Under the pieces are notes generated by a model. The model saw nothing but the letters and a program-made list of their open reading frames with translations, had not been told where the DNA came from and made no database searches. The translations under genes were made by a program, and so were the position numbers. A stretch of 64,000 nt of DNA from Epiperipatus broadwayi (taxonomy: Eukaryota > Onychophora > Udeonychophora > Euonychophora > Peripatidae). Location: contig JAQFVV010006208.1 of the NCBI GenBank assembly GCA_028023455.1, positions 10,648,963-10,712,962 on the forward strand, in the 5' to 3' direction. Below are positions 44,322 to 54,633 of this stretch, piece by piece; the first letter of the stretch is position 1, and every line of letters begins with the position of its first letter.

Positions 44322-44430
44322 GATGTGATGTGATGTATTGTAGCTTCTCCTTAAATGAAGTCAAGAATCTCTCAGCAATTATGCCCAGAGAAATCTGTTA
44401 GCCACTTTATTTTTATTTGTGATGTGATGT
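44322..44430 (-). mobile_element. LINE-2 3' terminus, short copy
   Basis: CGATGTGATGTGATGTATTG through ATCTGTTAGCCACTTTATTTT matches the last 90 bases of LINE-2. A second GTGATGTGATGTGCAAC just after it (44418-44434) may be target sequence that resembled the tail. Confidence 0.7.
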
Positions 44431-45045
44431 GCAACTAGCGCCATTTTCAGTCTTGTGCTGTGTTAATGGTTTTCTGTTTCTATATTTAAAAAATGAGATC
44501 GTAATCAAAACAAAAAAATTATACATTATCATTAGAAAGATTATTTTCAGTTTATAAAATCTTCGTTTTTTATTTTAAAAATCTAAAAGATTATTTACTT
44601 CTGTTATATATAACAAAATATACGTTTTAAAAGTTTAATTTTTTTGAATATTTATTGCGATATTTTTATATGTAAGTATAAATCTGTTATTATTATTTAC
44701 TCATTAGTATAAATAGGTTATTTACATACAGGCTAAAATTCTAAATACAGCTTCAGGCCATATTCACGTTAGCTGCTAATATAACGTTATATTTTGAACA
44801 AAAAAAAGTATTTCAAGTGAAAATAAGTTATTAATAATTTAAATTTCTTGATATCTAATAAATATAGTGAAATATGAAAGATATTAAGAAGAAAATAAAT
44901 CGCATTAAAATAATCCACATAAAATGAGACCCAGGTGTAAATGTTAATGGAAATGAAGTCTCATAAATTTCCCTATTTTCCTTATAATCAGACTGTGATT
45001 TTTTTAAAAAATAAAATAGAACAGATAATTCCACATTCTTTTTTA

Positions 45046-45115
45046 TATATATATACAATTCTTATATATATATACACAATTCTTATATATATATATACAC
45101 ACACACACTACCAAT
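45046..45115 (+). repeat. TA/CA simple repeat
   Basis: Three runs of (TA)n separated by CAATTCT, ending in (CA)n. Confidence 0.85.
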
Positions 45116-45520
45116 GCCATATAATCCCCAATGCCTGTATTATTACTAGTCATACTTTTATAAACCTGTATTACATAAGAATTTGTTTTTTAAAAAAGAT
45201 GTTTTCTATAGAAGTGACATCATATAATCTAATAATAATTTCAGCATTGTATCGATGATATCTAATAAATAGCCGAACAATTTTAACATTACTAACATGA
45301 TTTGCTTAACTATTATACATTAAGTTTTATGCAATCATTTATTGGTCATAACTTTCTACAATTGCCAAACACAATGTACTTGAAGATGTCAAATTTGAAG
45401 CTAGGTTCAACTGATAATTGAATACTGTTTGCAGTTTCATATTACTTCTTTTAAAACAAAATATTTTTAGCATCTAATTTTAGAGCTGCATTTTATTAGC
45501 CCTTAAAAATATTTTAAAAC

Positions 45521-45651
45521 CGGCAAAACTCTTCATACAGTAGTGCCACTCAGTGCAAGCCAGAGTAATCAATGGGGCCAGAAGGCTTGTGCATAAAATC
45601 CTTATCTAGTGCCTATCATCCACTATACCCAGACTAGTTTCTGACTTGTGT
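45521..45651 (-). mobile_element. Family A unit, partial
   Basis: AAAACCGGCAAAACTCTTCAT to CAGACTAGTTTCTGACTTGTG. It stops inside stem II of the hammerhead, so it is a truncated unit. Confidence 0.75.
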
Positions 45652-45845
45652 TCAATTCACCACCCAATCCTCCCTCCACAATATAATATATCCCTCAAAT
45701 CATTTAAAAATAATATGGTTTACAGCTAAAATTGTCTATATTTGTGTTTTTTGTTAAAACTTTATATATATATATATTAAAAATATTTAAAATATAAGGT
45801 TAAAGTTACAGTTTACCATTTTTAAATAAAACTAAAACATTATCG

Positions 45846-46332
45846 TATAAACAGTGAGGATTGCCAATTCCTCTACAAGCTTTATGATAAATGCTTAGCC
45901 AGAGCCAGCACTTAAAATATCTCTGTCAGGAACCCCTCCCCAAACCCCTGACCATGGTTTCATGCTTTGGCACTCCTCAGAGAGGTGTCAGGGTAAGTTC
46001 AGACACTAGATCTAAAAATACCAACCCAAAGCTAAGCACTTAGCTAAAAGTTATCTATTGAGTGGAAAATCTGAAATTTTCAGACATGTACATGTCTTCA
46101 AACCCAGCTATCCACTCAATAGATAACTTTTAGCTAAGTGCTTAGCTTTGGGTTGGTATTTTTAGATCTAGTGTCTGAACCTACCCTGACACCTCTCTGA
46201 GAAGTGCCAAAGCACGAAACCATGGTCAGGGGTTTGGGGAGGGGTTCCTGACAGAGATATTTTAAGTGCTGGCTCTGGCTAAGCATTTATCATAAAGCTT
46301 GTAGAGGAATTGGCAATCCTCACTGTTTATAA
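45846..46332. repeat. 487-bp near-perfect palindrome
   Basis: Arms 45846-46065 and 46112-46332 (about 220 bp each) are about 98% complementary; the few differences I see are transitions (for example TTTCATGC against TTTCGTGC). The 46-base centre holds two nested small palindromes (CTGAAATTTTCAG and GACATGTACATGTC). Outer ends TATAAACAGTGAGGATTG / CAATCCTCACTGTTTATA suggest a Tc1-like foldback element with a TA target, an inference only. A transcript would form a long hairpin. Confidence 0.85.
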
Positions 46333-46559
46333 CTTACAAGCTTAAGAGATAGGGTCATGTGATCTATGGATTGATCTATGACTTTTATTTTGACTATTTA
46401 TTATCGTATAGTTTATCTTTTTTTTTTATGGTTAAAAAAACGTAAAGCTAAAACTTAATGTTACAGTTCACCATTTAACAAATGTTTCAGAATTCTTTTA
46501 TAGGTTTCTTTTATCCATAATGAATATATCTCTCTATCAGTGAAAATAAGATAGTTAGT

Positions 46560-46800
46560 TTTTTTCACATTTGAAGTTGGTATTACACATGTTGGGTTAT
46601 GCTAGCACAAAGTATTGTATTATATCAGGAAAAAGAATGTAATGACTTTAATGGCATGAAAGGCCATAAAAAAATCACAACTCATAACTACCTCTTTTCA
46701 TTTAGTATTATAATGTGTTTTATCCTTTTACCATAATGAATATATGTCTCCTTTTTTTTTAGATTTAATGTTTGATATTACATCTGGTTTGATGTATTAT
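46560..46800 (+). repeat. Dispersed repeat H, part b
   Basis: The blocks atcacaactcataactacct, ataatgaatatatgtctcc and ttttagatttaatgtttgat reappear at 60150-60400 (aaaaaggcacaactcataaa, ataataaatatatgttacc, ttttagatttaaacttcc). Confidence 0.55.
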
Positions 46801-46960
46801 TCCAATGACATATTATTCTAAGTTTGCAATATATTTAAAATAACACCATGAGATCTGTGGACAAATTTTATCAATTAATTTTGTCAGCATATTCCTTGGA
46901 GCTGTTATTTTAAATATATCATAAACTTAGAATAATACATCATAAGAGTAATTCATCATA
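46790..46960. mobile_element. Family G foldback element
   Basis: ATTATTCTAAGTTTGCAATA and TATTTAAAATAAC on the left are mirrored by GTTATTTTAAATATATCATA and AACTTAGAATAATACAT on the right. Related single halves are at 60395-60465 and 49520-49690. Confidence 0.65.
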
Positions 46961-47314
46961 GCAGGAATAATACTAAAATACTCTTCCGTTTACTGTTAGA
47001 CTTGTAATTTTATTACTTTTTATATATTATAATGATTGAATGGAACTCTGAATCTAAAGCCATTCTGCAAAATAACAGTAAATAATATTTTCAAGTTTAG
47101 ACAGCAAAACAAAAAGCATAAATTATAATGATTATTCACACATGTGTGTATGTGCTTGCATAAATGAGTCAATTTTTTTTTAAATGTTATAAAAAATTGA
47201 AAAAAAAATCAAATTCACGTGTGTGTATAAGAAATGTCTATTAAATTATTTAGATAAGTGATAATGTATGTTGTTGATCATCCAATGTATTTGGAAACAT
47301 AAAAAAATATAACT

Positions 47315-47414
47315 TTTTTTTTTATTCATGTGTCAAAGCATCGGCCGGGAAGCGAACCCAGGACAACTGCTTGTAAGGCAGCTGTGCTGACCACTCGACC
47401 ACCAATGCTTGACT
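47315..47414 (-). mobile_element. tRNA-Val-like SINE, copy S9, with 13-bp target-site duplication
   Basis: Direct repeats AAAAAATATAACT at 47302-47314 and 47415-47427. The minus strand has TGGTCGAGTGGTCAGC, CTTACAAG and GGGTTCGCTTCCCG, and is one of the most complete tRNA-like copies. Confidence 0.9.
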
Positions 47415-47744
47415 AAAAAATATAACTGGTATTGGTAAAATAATTAATCGGTATGTTAATCTATTTAATTAAGTTAAGATAAGCATTTTTTATTCAATAA
47501 AAAAAATATATAAAGAATTTATATTAAAATAAAATAAAAACTTAATTAAACAGAAAGAATGTAAATAAAGAATTTTTTTTAAAAAAAATTGTAATTATGA
47601 ATGAGTGGATAAAAAGATATTCATACCACACTGGCGTGAAGATTTTAAAGGATGGTCAACTTAAATTATTAAAAAAATTTCTTTGAGAGAAAGGGCAAGA
47701 AAAAGATGACCAGTAAAAATCTAATCTACTAGCCATAGATTTAA

Positions 47745-48345
47745 AAAACTTATACTATCTATGACTTTAAATTTAATGTTATCTATGAACAATTATACTG
47801 AGGTAGTAATCAATATGAAAAGTAAATTAAATAGTAATTTATGCTACAGAAAGTTATTTTCTAAACAATGTCACTAGTTTTCTCCATAATGTGCATCATA
47901 GAAACCAAATAGATGGCTGACTAACTGTTTAAAGTATATCCAATGTGATTCTTTGAAACGTAAAAACCTATCCATAACAAAAGATTGTTGCCTGAGAAAT
48001 GTCAATGCCAGAAACTTGGTGATAATAAGTTGTTGCTCAGTCATTAACCACCATTGATAAATCTTTCAATCATTTAATTTTGAAATATGACTGGAAAAAA
48101 AACTGTAAATTTTTATATTATCAATACCCCTCCTCCATTCTTTTATCAAGAAAACAATGATATTCACAATACAGAAAGCAAAAAAAAAAAAAGAAAATCT
48201 TTTCATCTGATATATATGTGAACTGTAATTAAAGTCAGTTAAAGGACAGTTATTTTAACAATTTTTGGGTGAAAAAGGTTAATATGATCATACTTAATCA
48301 CTAAAGGAACTAACAAATACACATTTTAAGAAGGTCTTACCAATT
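47745..48345 (+). repeat. Dispersed repeat H, part a
   Basis: About 600 bp (atactatctatgactttaaa through taatcactaaaggaactaac) matched at 59537-60130 with a little over 10% divergence by eye. Frames in both copies are broken, and no coding similarity was recognised. Confidence 0.75.
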
Positions 48346-48392
48346 ATCTATTTGTTTGATGGTTATTAATATAATATTTAAATTATATTTAA

Positions 48393-48910
48393 ACCATCAA
48401 ACATCACATGATAAACATTCTTTATGCTTACACAAGCTGTTTTTCACAGATGCAAAACTCTCTGTAACAGCTTGTGCAAGCATAAAAAATGGTGATCATG
48501 TGATGTTTGATGGTTTAATACCAATCCTGCCCAATAGGATTATGGTGAATGAAGTTGTTAAAGAACCAAAGAGACTAAAAAGCATGGTTGCTGAATTGAT
48601 TTCAGATCTATACAACTATACAAGCTAATGAGCTTCGCCTGAAAATTGTGTTTTCATTTTGAACTCAACACTTTATAATTAGCTAAAAAAGTAAAAGGTG
48701 GCAACTGGGGGGTTGCATTAGATCCTAAGATCTAGGTGCAATGCTCTCAGATCCAAGGTCTCACTGATGAAATCCACAAGCTAAAAACTAGTCTGGAGAT
48801 ATTGGATGAGTAGGTACTAGATAGAGATTTTATGCATAATTCTTCCTGCATCCATTAATTACTCTGGCTTACATTAAGTGGCACTTACTCTATGGAAATT
48901 TTTGTGTCTA
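48393..48910 (+). mobile_element. Family A element with perfect 14-bp target-site duplication
   Basis: TAAATTATATTTAA at 48379-48392 and 48911-48924. It starts with the minus-orientation end ACCATCAAACATCACATGAT, turns around near 48450-48470, and continues as a full plus unit with CTGATGA near 48763 but AAAAAC in place of GAAAC and a lost stem II. Ends ACTCTATGGAAATTTTTGTG. The open frame 48356-48628 is part of this repeat. Confidence 0.88.
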
Positions 48911-49063
48911 TAAATTATATTTAATTGTTAGCAATCATATGAGGTGATAAATTCATTATATGGGCATTCATTGTTGTATATTATTGTGGTAATTAGATCA
49001 TTATATTAGTATTTTATTAAATAAATCGTATTTAATGTTTTTTTGTTTACTCTTATATTTATT

Positions 49064-49690
49064 ATTCTGAATATTATTCCTGCTATGATGTATTACTTAA
49101 GTGACATTCGAGTCTGGTAATATTTATTCAAAGTTTTCATTCATGATGCCATGGCAACCAAACCTTGACATAACTAATCCATGTCAAATATATATATATA
49201 TATATATAAAATACCAACTTTTCACATTTAAATGTATCACATCATTTTTATGTTTTTTTTCTATTTAAAAATACATTTAGCAGTAAAAGTTGTTATATTT
49301 TGGGTTTTTTTTTTTTAAAAAAAAAGATATTTAAAATATAAAATTAAACTTACAGTTCACCATTTTTGTTTTGTTTCTTTTTTTTTTTTCATATGTCATA
49401 GCATCTGCCGGGACGCGAACCCACACCCGTCTGCAACCAACTACTTGCTTGCATGGCGGCTGCGATACCTCTCGGCTAACAACGCAAGACTTTTTAGGTT
49501 AAAAAAATAACGAAAATCTAAAACGTTGGTACAGCCTGCCATTTAAAAAATGTCACAGGATCTGCGGACAAATTTTATGAATTAAGTTTGTCTTCATATT
49601 TCTTGGAGGCGTTATTTTAAACATTTGCAAATTTAGAATAATACATCCTCGGAGTAATATATCATGGCAGGAATAATACCAAAGTATTAT
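49064..49690. mobile_element. Family G-related TIR element containing a SINE
   Basis: Left TATTATTCCTGCTATGATGT, right ATATCATGGCAGGAATAATA are inverted ends. A tRNA-like SINE (49381-49490) and an (AT)n run (49188-49208) lie inside. The right part shares TCTGCGGACAAATTTTATGA with 46853 onward. Confidence 0.55.
49381..49490 (-). mobile_element. tRNA-like SINE, copy S10, subfamily 2
   Basis: The minus strand begins GTCTTGCGTTGTTAGCCGAG and has the long variable arm of subfamily 2 and the B-box region GGGTTCGCGTCCCGG, with an A tail. A TSD was not resolved. Confidence 0.8.
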
Positions 49691-50474
49691 TATATTTAGT
49701 ATTTTCTTTGTTTTTTATAGGTTCATATACTATTTGAAAATGATGTGTTAGGTTATATGTAGTGTATGTGTTTAATATAAATAATTAAACTTTAGCTATA
49801 CTTTACAGTTTCAATTTCATTTAATTACAAACAATAATGTCTTATCTCCAGAGAAGCAAGCTAATGTGAAATCTTTAGCTGGCATTAAATTGGATGTGAT
49901 GCTGATTGAATAGTGGTGTATCCAGAATAGTCTGTCTTTCTATGGAAATATGGCAGTCAAATAAATTAATTAACCTATACATGTATAGGTGTAAGATATG
50001 ATTGATTAACAAAAATAGAAAAATATATATATACTTGAGGTGAGACATCCCATCTTATGGGTTTGAGTTACTTTTGAGTCCTGGTTCCTGCAACAATATA
50101 AAGGATTATTATTTGGGATTAATGAAGATACATTGTACAGTTACAGAAATGTTCCATCTGGTGTACGTAGAGAAGATAAGGGAATTATAAAATAAAAATG
50201 GTTTATTTATACCCAATATTAAATGTAAGTATAAAATGGATGAATTAATATCAATTATTAAATGTGATATGCATAAAGAGAAATGGATGATTGAATACCT
50301 GGGATTTAATATAGAATGAGTACAAAAGTAGAAAAAGAGGTTAAATTTGAATACACTGTATTATACACTGTATTAATATAAAAAGGAGGATTTGTTATTT
50401 ATGTTTTTTATTTCAAGTATTTAAACTTCTGATGACCTGGGCAATAAACTATTCAATTACTTTATTTATTAAAT
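49691..50474. other. Spacer, nothing recognised
   Basis: No coding similarity found. A 25-base palindrome-like stretch near 49972 (aacctatacatgtataggt). Confidence 0.35.
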
Positions 50475-50745
50475 AGAGGGATTTGAATTTAGGATTCACA
50501 GTCTATTCATTCTCCACTCCATCTCAAGTATACACATGACCACACACATGTGAAAAAGATAAATGACCCTCTATGTTTTTTGTTAGAATCAGCACTCAGA
50601 TCATAATCTTCCATACATATATACAATCAATGCTTGGCTTATATTAAGATAATTCCTTAAATTTTAATGGACAGGCTTCAATATCCTCACCGTTCCAACT
50701 ATTCAACCATCTATTTTATTTAAAAAAACTGATGCTGGAACACAA
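50475..50745 (-). mobile_element. Family B repeat copy, ribozyme centre deleted
   Basis: GGGATTTGAATTTAGGATTC (inverted T-arm-like end), CACATGTGAAAAAGATAAAT, AATCAGCACTCAGATCATAATC. The CTGATGA segment (ATCAGTTGGTCC in other copies) is missing. Confidence 0.65.
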
Positions 50746-50803
50746 GTTCTTATTGGATTTGATATTATAATCATACCCATATAGATATTATGTCAATCTA
50801 AAC

Positions 50804-51274
50804 CAGTGGTCTTCAACAACCAGTCTGCGGACCAGCACCGGGCTGCAGAAGTTTTTTGTCAGTCCGCACTAGACTTGCAGGAAAGTTTGTAATAACAAAA
50901 TAATAAGATTTTAAACCTTTAATTAATATAAAAAAAAATATTTATTTTTTCATCACACTTTTACCCGATCAAAAAAAAAGAAACAGAACAAAAACAAAAT
51001 CTAATCAATCATATATAAATTAATTTGTTTTTCTAGTTATTACAGATGTTTATGGGGGGAGGGGACAGAATTAACTTTTTTATTACTTTTCTAAAAAAAT
51101 TCAAAATTTAAAAAAAAAAAGTTTTTTATTATACAAACTCCATATATATATAACTTCATCTAAGGCTAAATTGTTTACATCTTTAAAAAAATTTATCTAT
51201 AGACTTCTGCCAATCCACGAAACCTTATCCTTATTTTTACCAGTCCGCAGGGGTGAAAAGGTTGAAGACCACTG
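50804..51274. mobile_element. hAT-type non-autonomous element, 471 bp
   Basis: Ends CAGTGGTCTTCAACAACC and GTTGAAGACCACTG. Inverted and internally shortened relative to 18737-19516. Flanks atctaaac and atttaaat agree at six of eight positions. Confidence 0.8.
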
Positions 51275-51651
51275 ATTTAAATCCTCATATTATCAGATCA
51301 TTTTGCATTCATATATATTAATAGATGAGGGATGGGTTGAATTTATACTATGATGTAACATATTTCTAAGGCAATTTATAATTAACCTATTCAGTATACT
51401 GAATGATTATTATAGTAAAAGGAAGGGATTTGAACTTAGGATTTTCAGTCTATATTCATCCTCTGTTTATCTTCACACTACAATTCTGTTCACACAATTA
51501 ATTATATTATTATTAATGTTATTTCTATATTTGTACAAAAATAATAGAATGAAAAATATCCAATTAACTTATTTTTCTAATCTTAACTCTTGAATCGTAA
51601 TTACAAAAAAAACACATTAAATGAATTTATCATCGGTATTATAAATTAGTT

Positions 51652-51966
51652 ATTATGTTAGGAGTACGAAAAAGAGATCGAAAATGAAATGTATCAGTGT
51701 GAAAATGAACAGAAGTTACTAAGAAACTGAAGTGGAATTGGGCTGGAATATTACTAAAAGAGATGATAATAGATGGGCACTTGAGATTTTAAATCAGATT
51801 CCAAGAGATTGTGAAAGACCTAGAAAGAGACCACAAGAGAGATAAATGAATAAGAAAGTGTGTTGGGATAATGTGGAGAAGAGGATAGAAATCAGAGAAG
51901 ATAGTTTGAGCTTGGAGAGTCTATCATGCAGTGGACTGATAATGGTTGAAATTGATGATTATTATG
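51652..51966 (+). mobile_element. RTE-like LINE, 5'-truncated 3' end
   Basis: From ATGTTAGGAGTACGAAAAAG through gatgataatagatgggcact and agattgtgaaagacctagaa to catgcagtggactgataatg and GTTGAAATTGATGAT. The 64-codon frame at 51846 is within it. Confidence 0.75.
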
Positions 51967-52678
51967 AACTTGTTATAATTATTAGGGGTTATCAAAACAA
52001 AAATTTTGGATATTTTTTGTTGATTTTTTCTCATATATAAATAGAAAATAATATGAAAAACTTAACACAAATATAGTTTGACACAAGATGTTTTCGCAAG
52101 TAAAAGATTTATTTTTTTTCTTCAGATTTTTCATTTATACAATGATGAACAGTTCTGTTTGTTATTGTGGCTTGGAATTGCACCCAAAAAATTCTCATCA
52201 ACATTGAAAAAAATCAATTTTTTTATTACTACTGCACTGCAGAATAAAAATATCTGCACTGGACATTTTAGAAAATTAGTGAGGATGGAGATTCAAGAGT
52301 CAAACTTTCTGCATTGATTCCCGGATGAGTAAAATAAAATATATAGTTAACCAATTGAATGGAACTTCTGTGATATATCTGCCAATTGAACATAAGTGAT
52401 TTCTGGAGAACGTGTCTAATATATGGAATATATTATAAATATATATCAAGGGATAATATGATTAATAGCTACAATGCTATTAATATTAAATATTTTTATT
52501 TAATAAAGCAAAAGAAAAACAGGCTATTAAGCATCACATGATCACATTTCCTATACTAGCACATTAATTGTTGATAAACAGAGCAAAACTCTCCATACAG
52601 TATTGCCACCTGTGCTAAACAGAGTAATCAATGGATGCCAGAAGGCTTGTGCATAAAATCCCTATCTAATGCCTACTC

Positions 52679-52737
52679 ATCCAATATCCCCAGACTAGTT
52701 TCTGGCTTGTGGCCTTCGTCAGTGAGGAGCTTTGGAT
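52679..52737 (-). ncRNA. Type I hammerhead ribozyme motif, family A array unit 1
   Basis: Minus strand with ATCCAA/TTGGAT, TCCTCA/TGGGGA, CTGACGA (plus 52716-52722), GGC/GCC stem II, GAAAC, ACTAGT, GTC. One A-A mismatch closes stem II. Confidence 0.75.
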
Positions 52738-53133
52738 CTGAGAGCACTGCATCTAGATCTTAGGATCTAATGCAACCCTCTAGCAACCACCTTTTATCTC
52801 TACTTAACTACAAAACTATGAGAATGAAATTGAAAACACAAAAAATATTTTCAATCTAAGCTCAATAGCTTATATAGTCATATGGGTCTGAACTCAGTTC
52901 AGCACCCATACATTTTGTGTCTTTGGCTCTTTTACAACCATAGCCACCACTATCCTATTAGGCAGGATTGGTGTTAAACCATTAAGCATCACATGATCAC
53001 ATTTCCTATACTAGCACATTAATTGTTGATAAACAGAGCAAAACTCTCCATACAGTATTGCCACCTGTGCTAAACAGAGTAATCAATGGATGCCAGAAGA
53101 CTGGTGCATAAAATCCCTATCTAATGCCTACTC

Positions 53134-53191
53134 ATCCAATACCCCAGACTAGTTTCTGGCTTGTGGCCTTCGTCAGTGAGGAGCTTTGGAT
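53134..53191 (-). ncRNA. Hammerhead motif, family A array unit 2
   Basis: As in unit 1, but one base of the proximal stem I 3' strand is deleted (TGGGGTATTGG instead of TGGGGATATTGG). Exactly 455 bp from unit 1 apart from that. Confidence 0.65.
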
Positions 53192-53967
53192 CTGAGAGCA
53201 CTGCATCTAGATCTTAGGATCTAACGCAACCCTCTAGCAACCACCTTTTATCTCTACTTAACTACAAAACTATGAGAATGAAATTGAAAACACAAAAAAT
53301 ATTTTCAATCTAAGCTCAATAGCTTATATAGTCATATGGGTCTGAACTCAGTTCAGCACCCATACATTTTGGTGTCTTTGGCTCTTTTACAACCATAGCC
53401 ACCACTATCCTATTAGGCAGGATTAGTGTTAAACCATTAAGCATCACATGATCACATTTCCTATACTAGCACATTAATTGTTGATAAACAGAGCAAAACT
53501 CTCCATACAGTATTTCCACCTGTGCTAAACAGAGTAATCAATGGATGCCAGAAGTCTGGGGATATTGGATGAGTAGGCATTAGATAGGGATTTTATGCAC
53601 AAGCCTTCTGGCATCCATTGATTACTCTGTTTAGCACAGGTGGCAATACTGTATGGAGAGTTTTGCTCTGTTTATCAACAATTAATGTGCTAGTATAGGA
53701 AATGTGATCATGTGATGCTTAATGGTTTAACACCAATCCTGCCTAATAGGATAGTGGTGGCTATGGTTGTAAAAGAGCCAAAGACACCAAAATGTATGGG
53801 TGCTGAACTGAGTTCAGACCCATATGACTATATAAGCTATTGAGCTTAGATTGAAAATATTTTTTGTGTTTTCAATTTCATTCTCATAGTTTTGTAGTTA
53901 AGTAGAGATAAAAGGTGGTTGCTAGAGGGTTGCATTAGATCCTAAGATCTAGATGCAGTGCTCTCAG

Positions 53968-54026
53968 ATCCAAAGCTCCTCACTGACGAAGGCCACAAGC
54001 CAGAAACTAGTCTGGGGATATTGGAT
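53968..54026 (+). ncRNA. Type I hammerhead ribozyme motif, family A array, inverted unit
   Basis: CTGACGA 53983-53989, GAAAC from 54003, GTC ending 54012, then TGGGGATATTGGAT. Stem I distal ATCCAA/TTGGAT is intact. Stem II as in unit 1. Confidence 0.75.
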
Positions 54027-54239
54027 GAGTAGGCATTAGATAGGGATTTTATGCACAAGCCTTCTGGCATCCATTGATTACTCTGTTTAGCACAGGTGGC
54101 AATTCTGTATGGAGAGTTTTGTTCTGTTTAAAAACAAGCTAATTAATGTTCATTTTTTTTCTAATTTTTACTTTGTATTGATACTGTACTAATGTAAAAA
54201 TAACACACACACAACTAATTGTAAGTACATATACAATGT

Positions 54240-54470
54240 ATTATAAGAATTGTGGACTTAATTAGTGAAGTATTTAATAGCTTCACACTCTTAGATCAAA
54301 ACACTTCTGCTTCACCTATTTATATATAAAAGTAGGTCGAAGTAAAGAAGGGATTCTCTCTTTTCTTCATAGCGTAAGCATGTGTTTTAAAGACCTACAG
54401 AGGTCCCTAGTGACGATTTTTTCAGACGCTCATTGCTAAGGTTTACAGCCTTGTTAAAACTATTAATAAT
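54240..54470. mobile_element. Family C MITE, one end
   Basis: Contains GAATTGTGGACTTAATTAGT, GCTTCACACTCTTAGATCAA, CCTACAGAGGTCCCTAGTGA and TGCTAAGGTTTACAGCCTTG, the last being the family C terminus. Confidence 0.6.
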
Positions 54471-54633
54471 GTAGATGTTAAAATTAATAATTTTATTCAC
54501 ATTTAATATTTTTTTAAGTTCGCAGTTGAATATGAATGTTTTAAAACAATAGTGATTTATAATCAGAAAGTAATTCTTAAGCACTTGTTGACTTTGAGTT
54601 CTGATGAAAAGGTATAATAAACAAACTAATTTT

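Larger units (their letters stand above)
52527..54129. mobile_element. Family A multimer: two 455-bp direct units, then inverted units, one insertion
   Basis: Near-exact 12-bp direct repeats AAAAACAGGCTA (52515-52526) and AAAAACAAGCTA (54130-54141) bound it. The motif GAGCAAAACTCTCC starts at 52581, 53036 and 53491, giving a constant 455-bp period in minus orientation. Near 53553-53557 the orientation flips and the plus-orientation units run to 54129. Units are nearly identical to each other. Each complete unit contains a hammerhead: 52679-52737 (-), 53134-53191 (-), 53968-54026 (+). This is the structure expected if a multimeric or rolling-circle RNA was reverse transcribed with a strand switch. 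Confidence 0.9.

Noticed and set aside
47315-47414. Possible functional tRNA-Val genes at the eleven SINE sites
   Set aside because: Target-site duplications, A tails, mutated stems and copy number show them to be retroposed SINE copies.
48356-48628. Plus-strand open frame of 90 codons
   Set aside because: Covers a family A retroelement and its flank; the frame is not kept in other copies.
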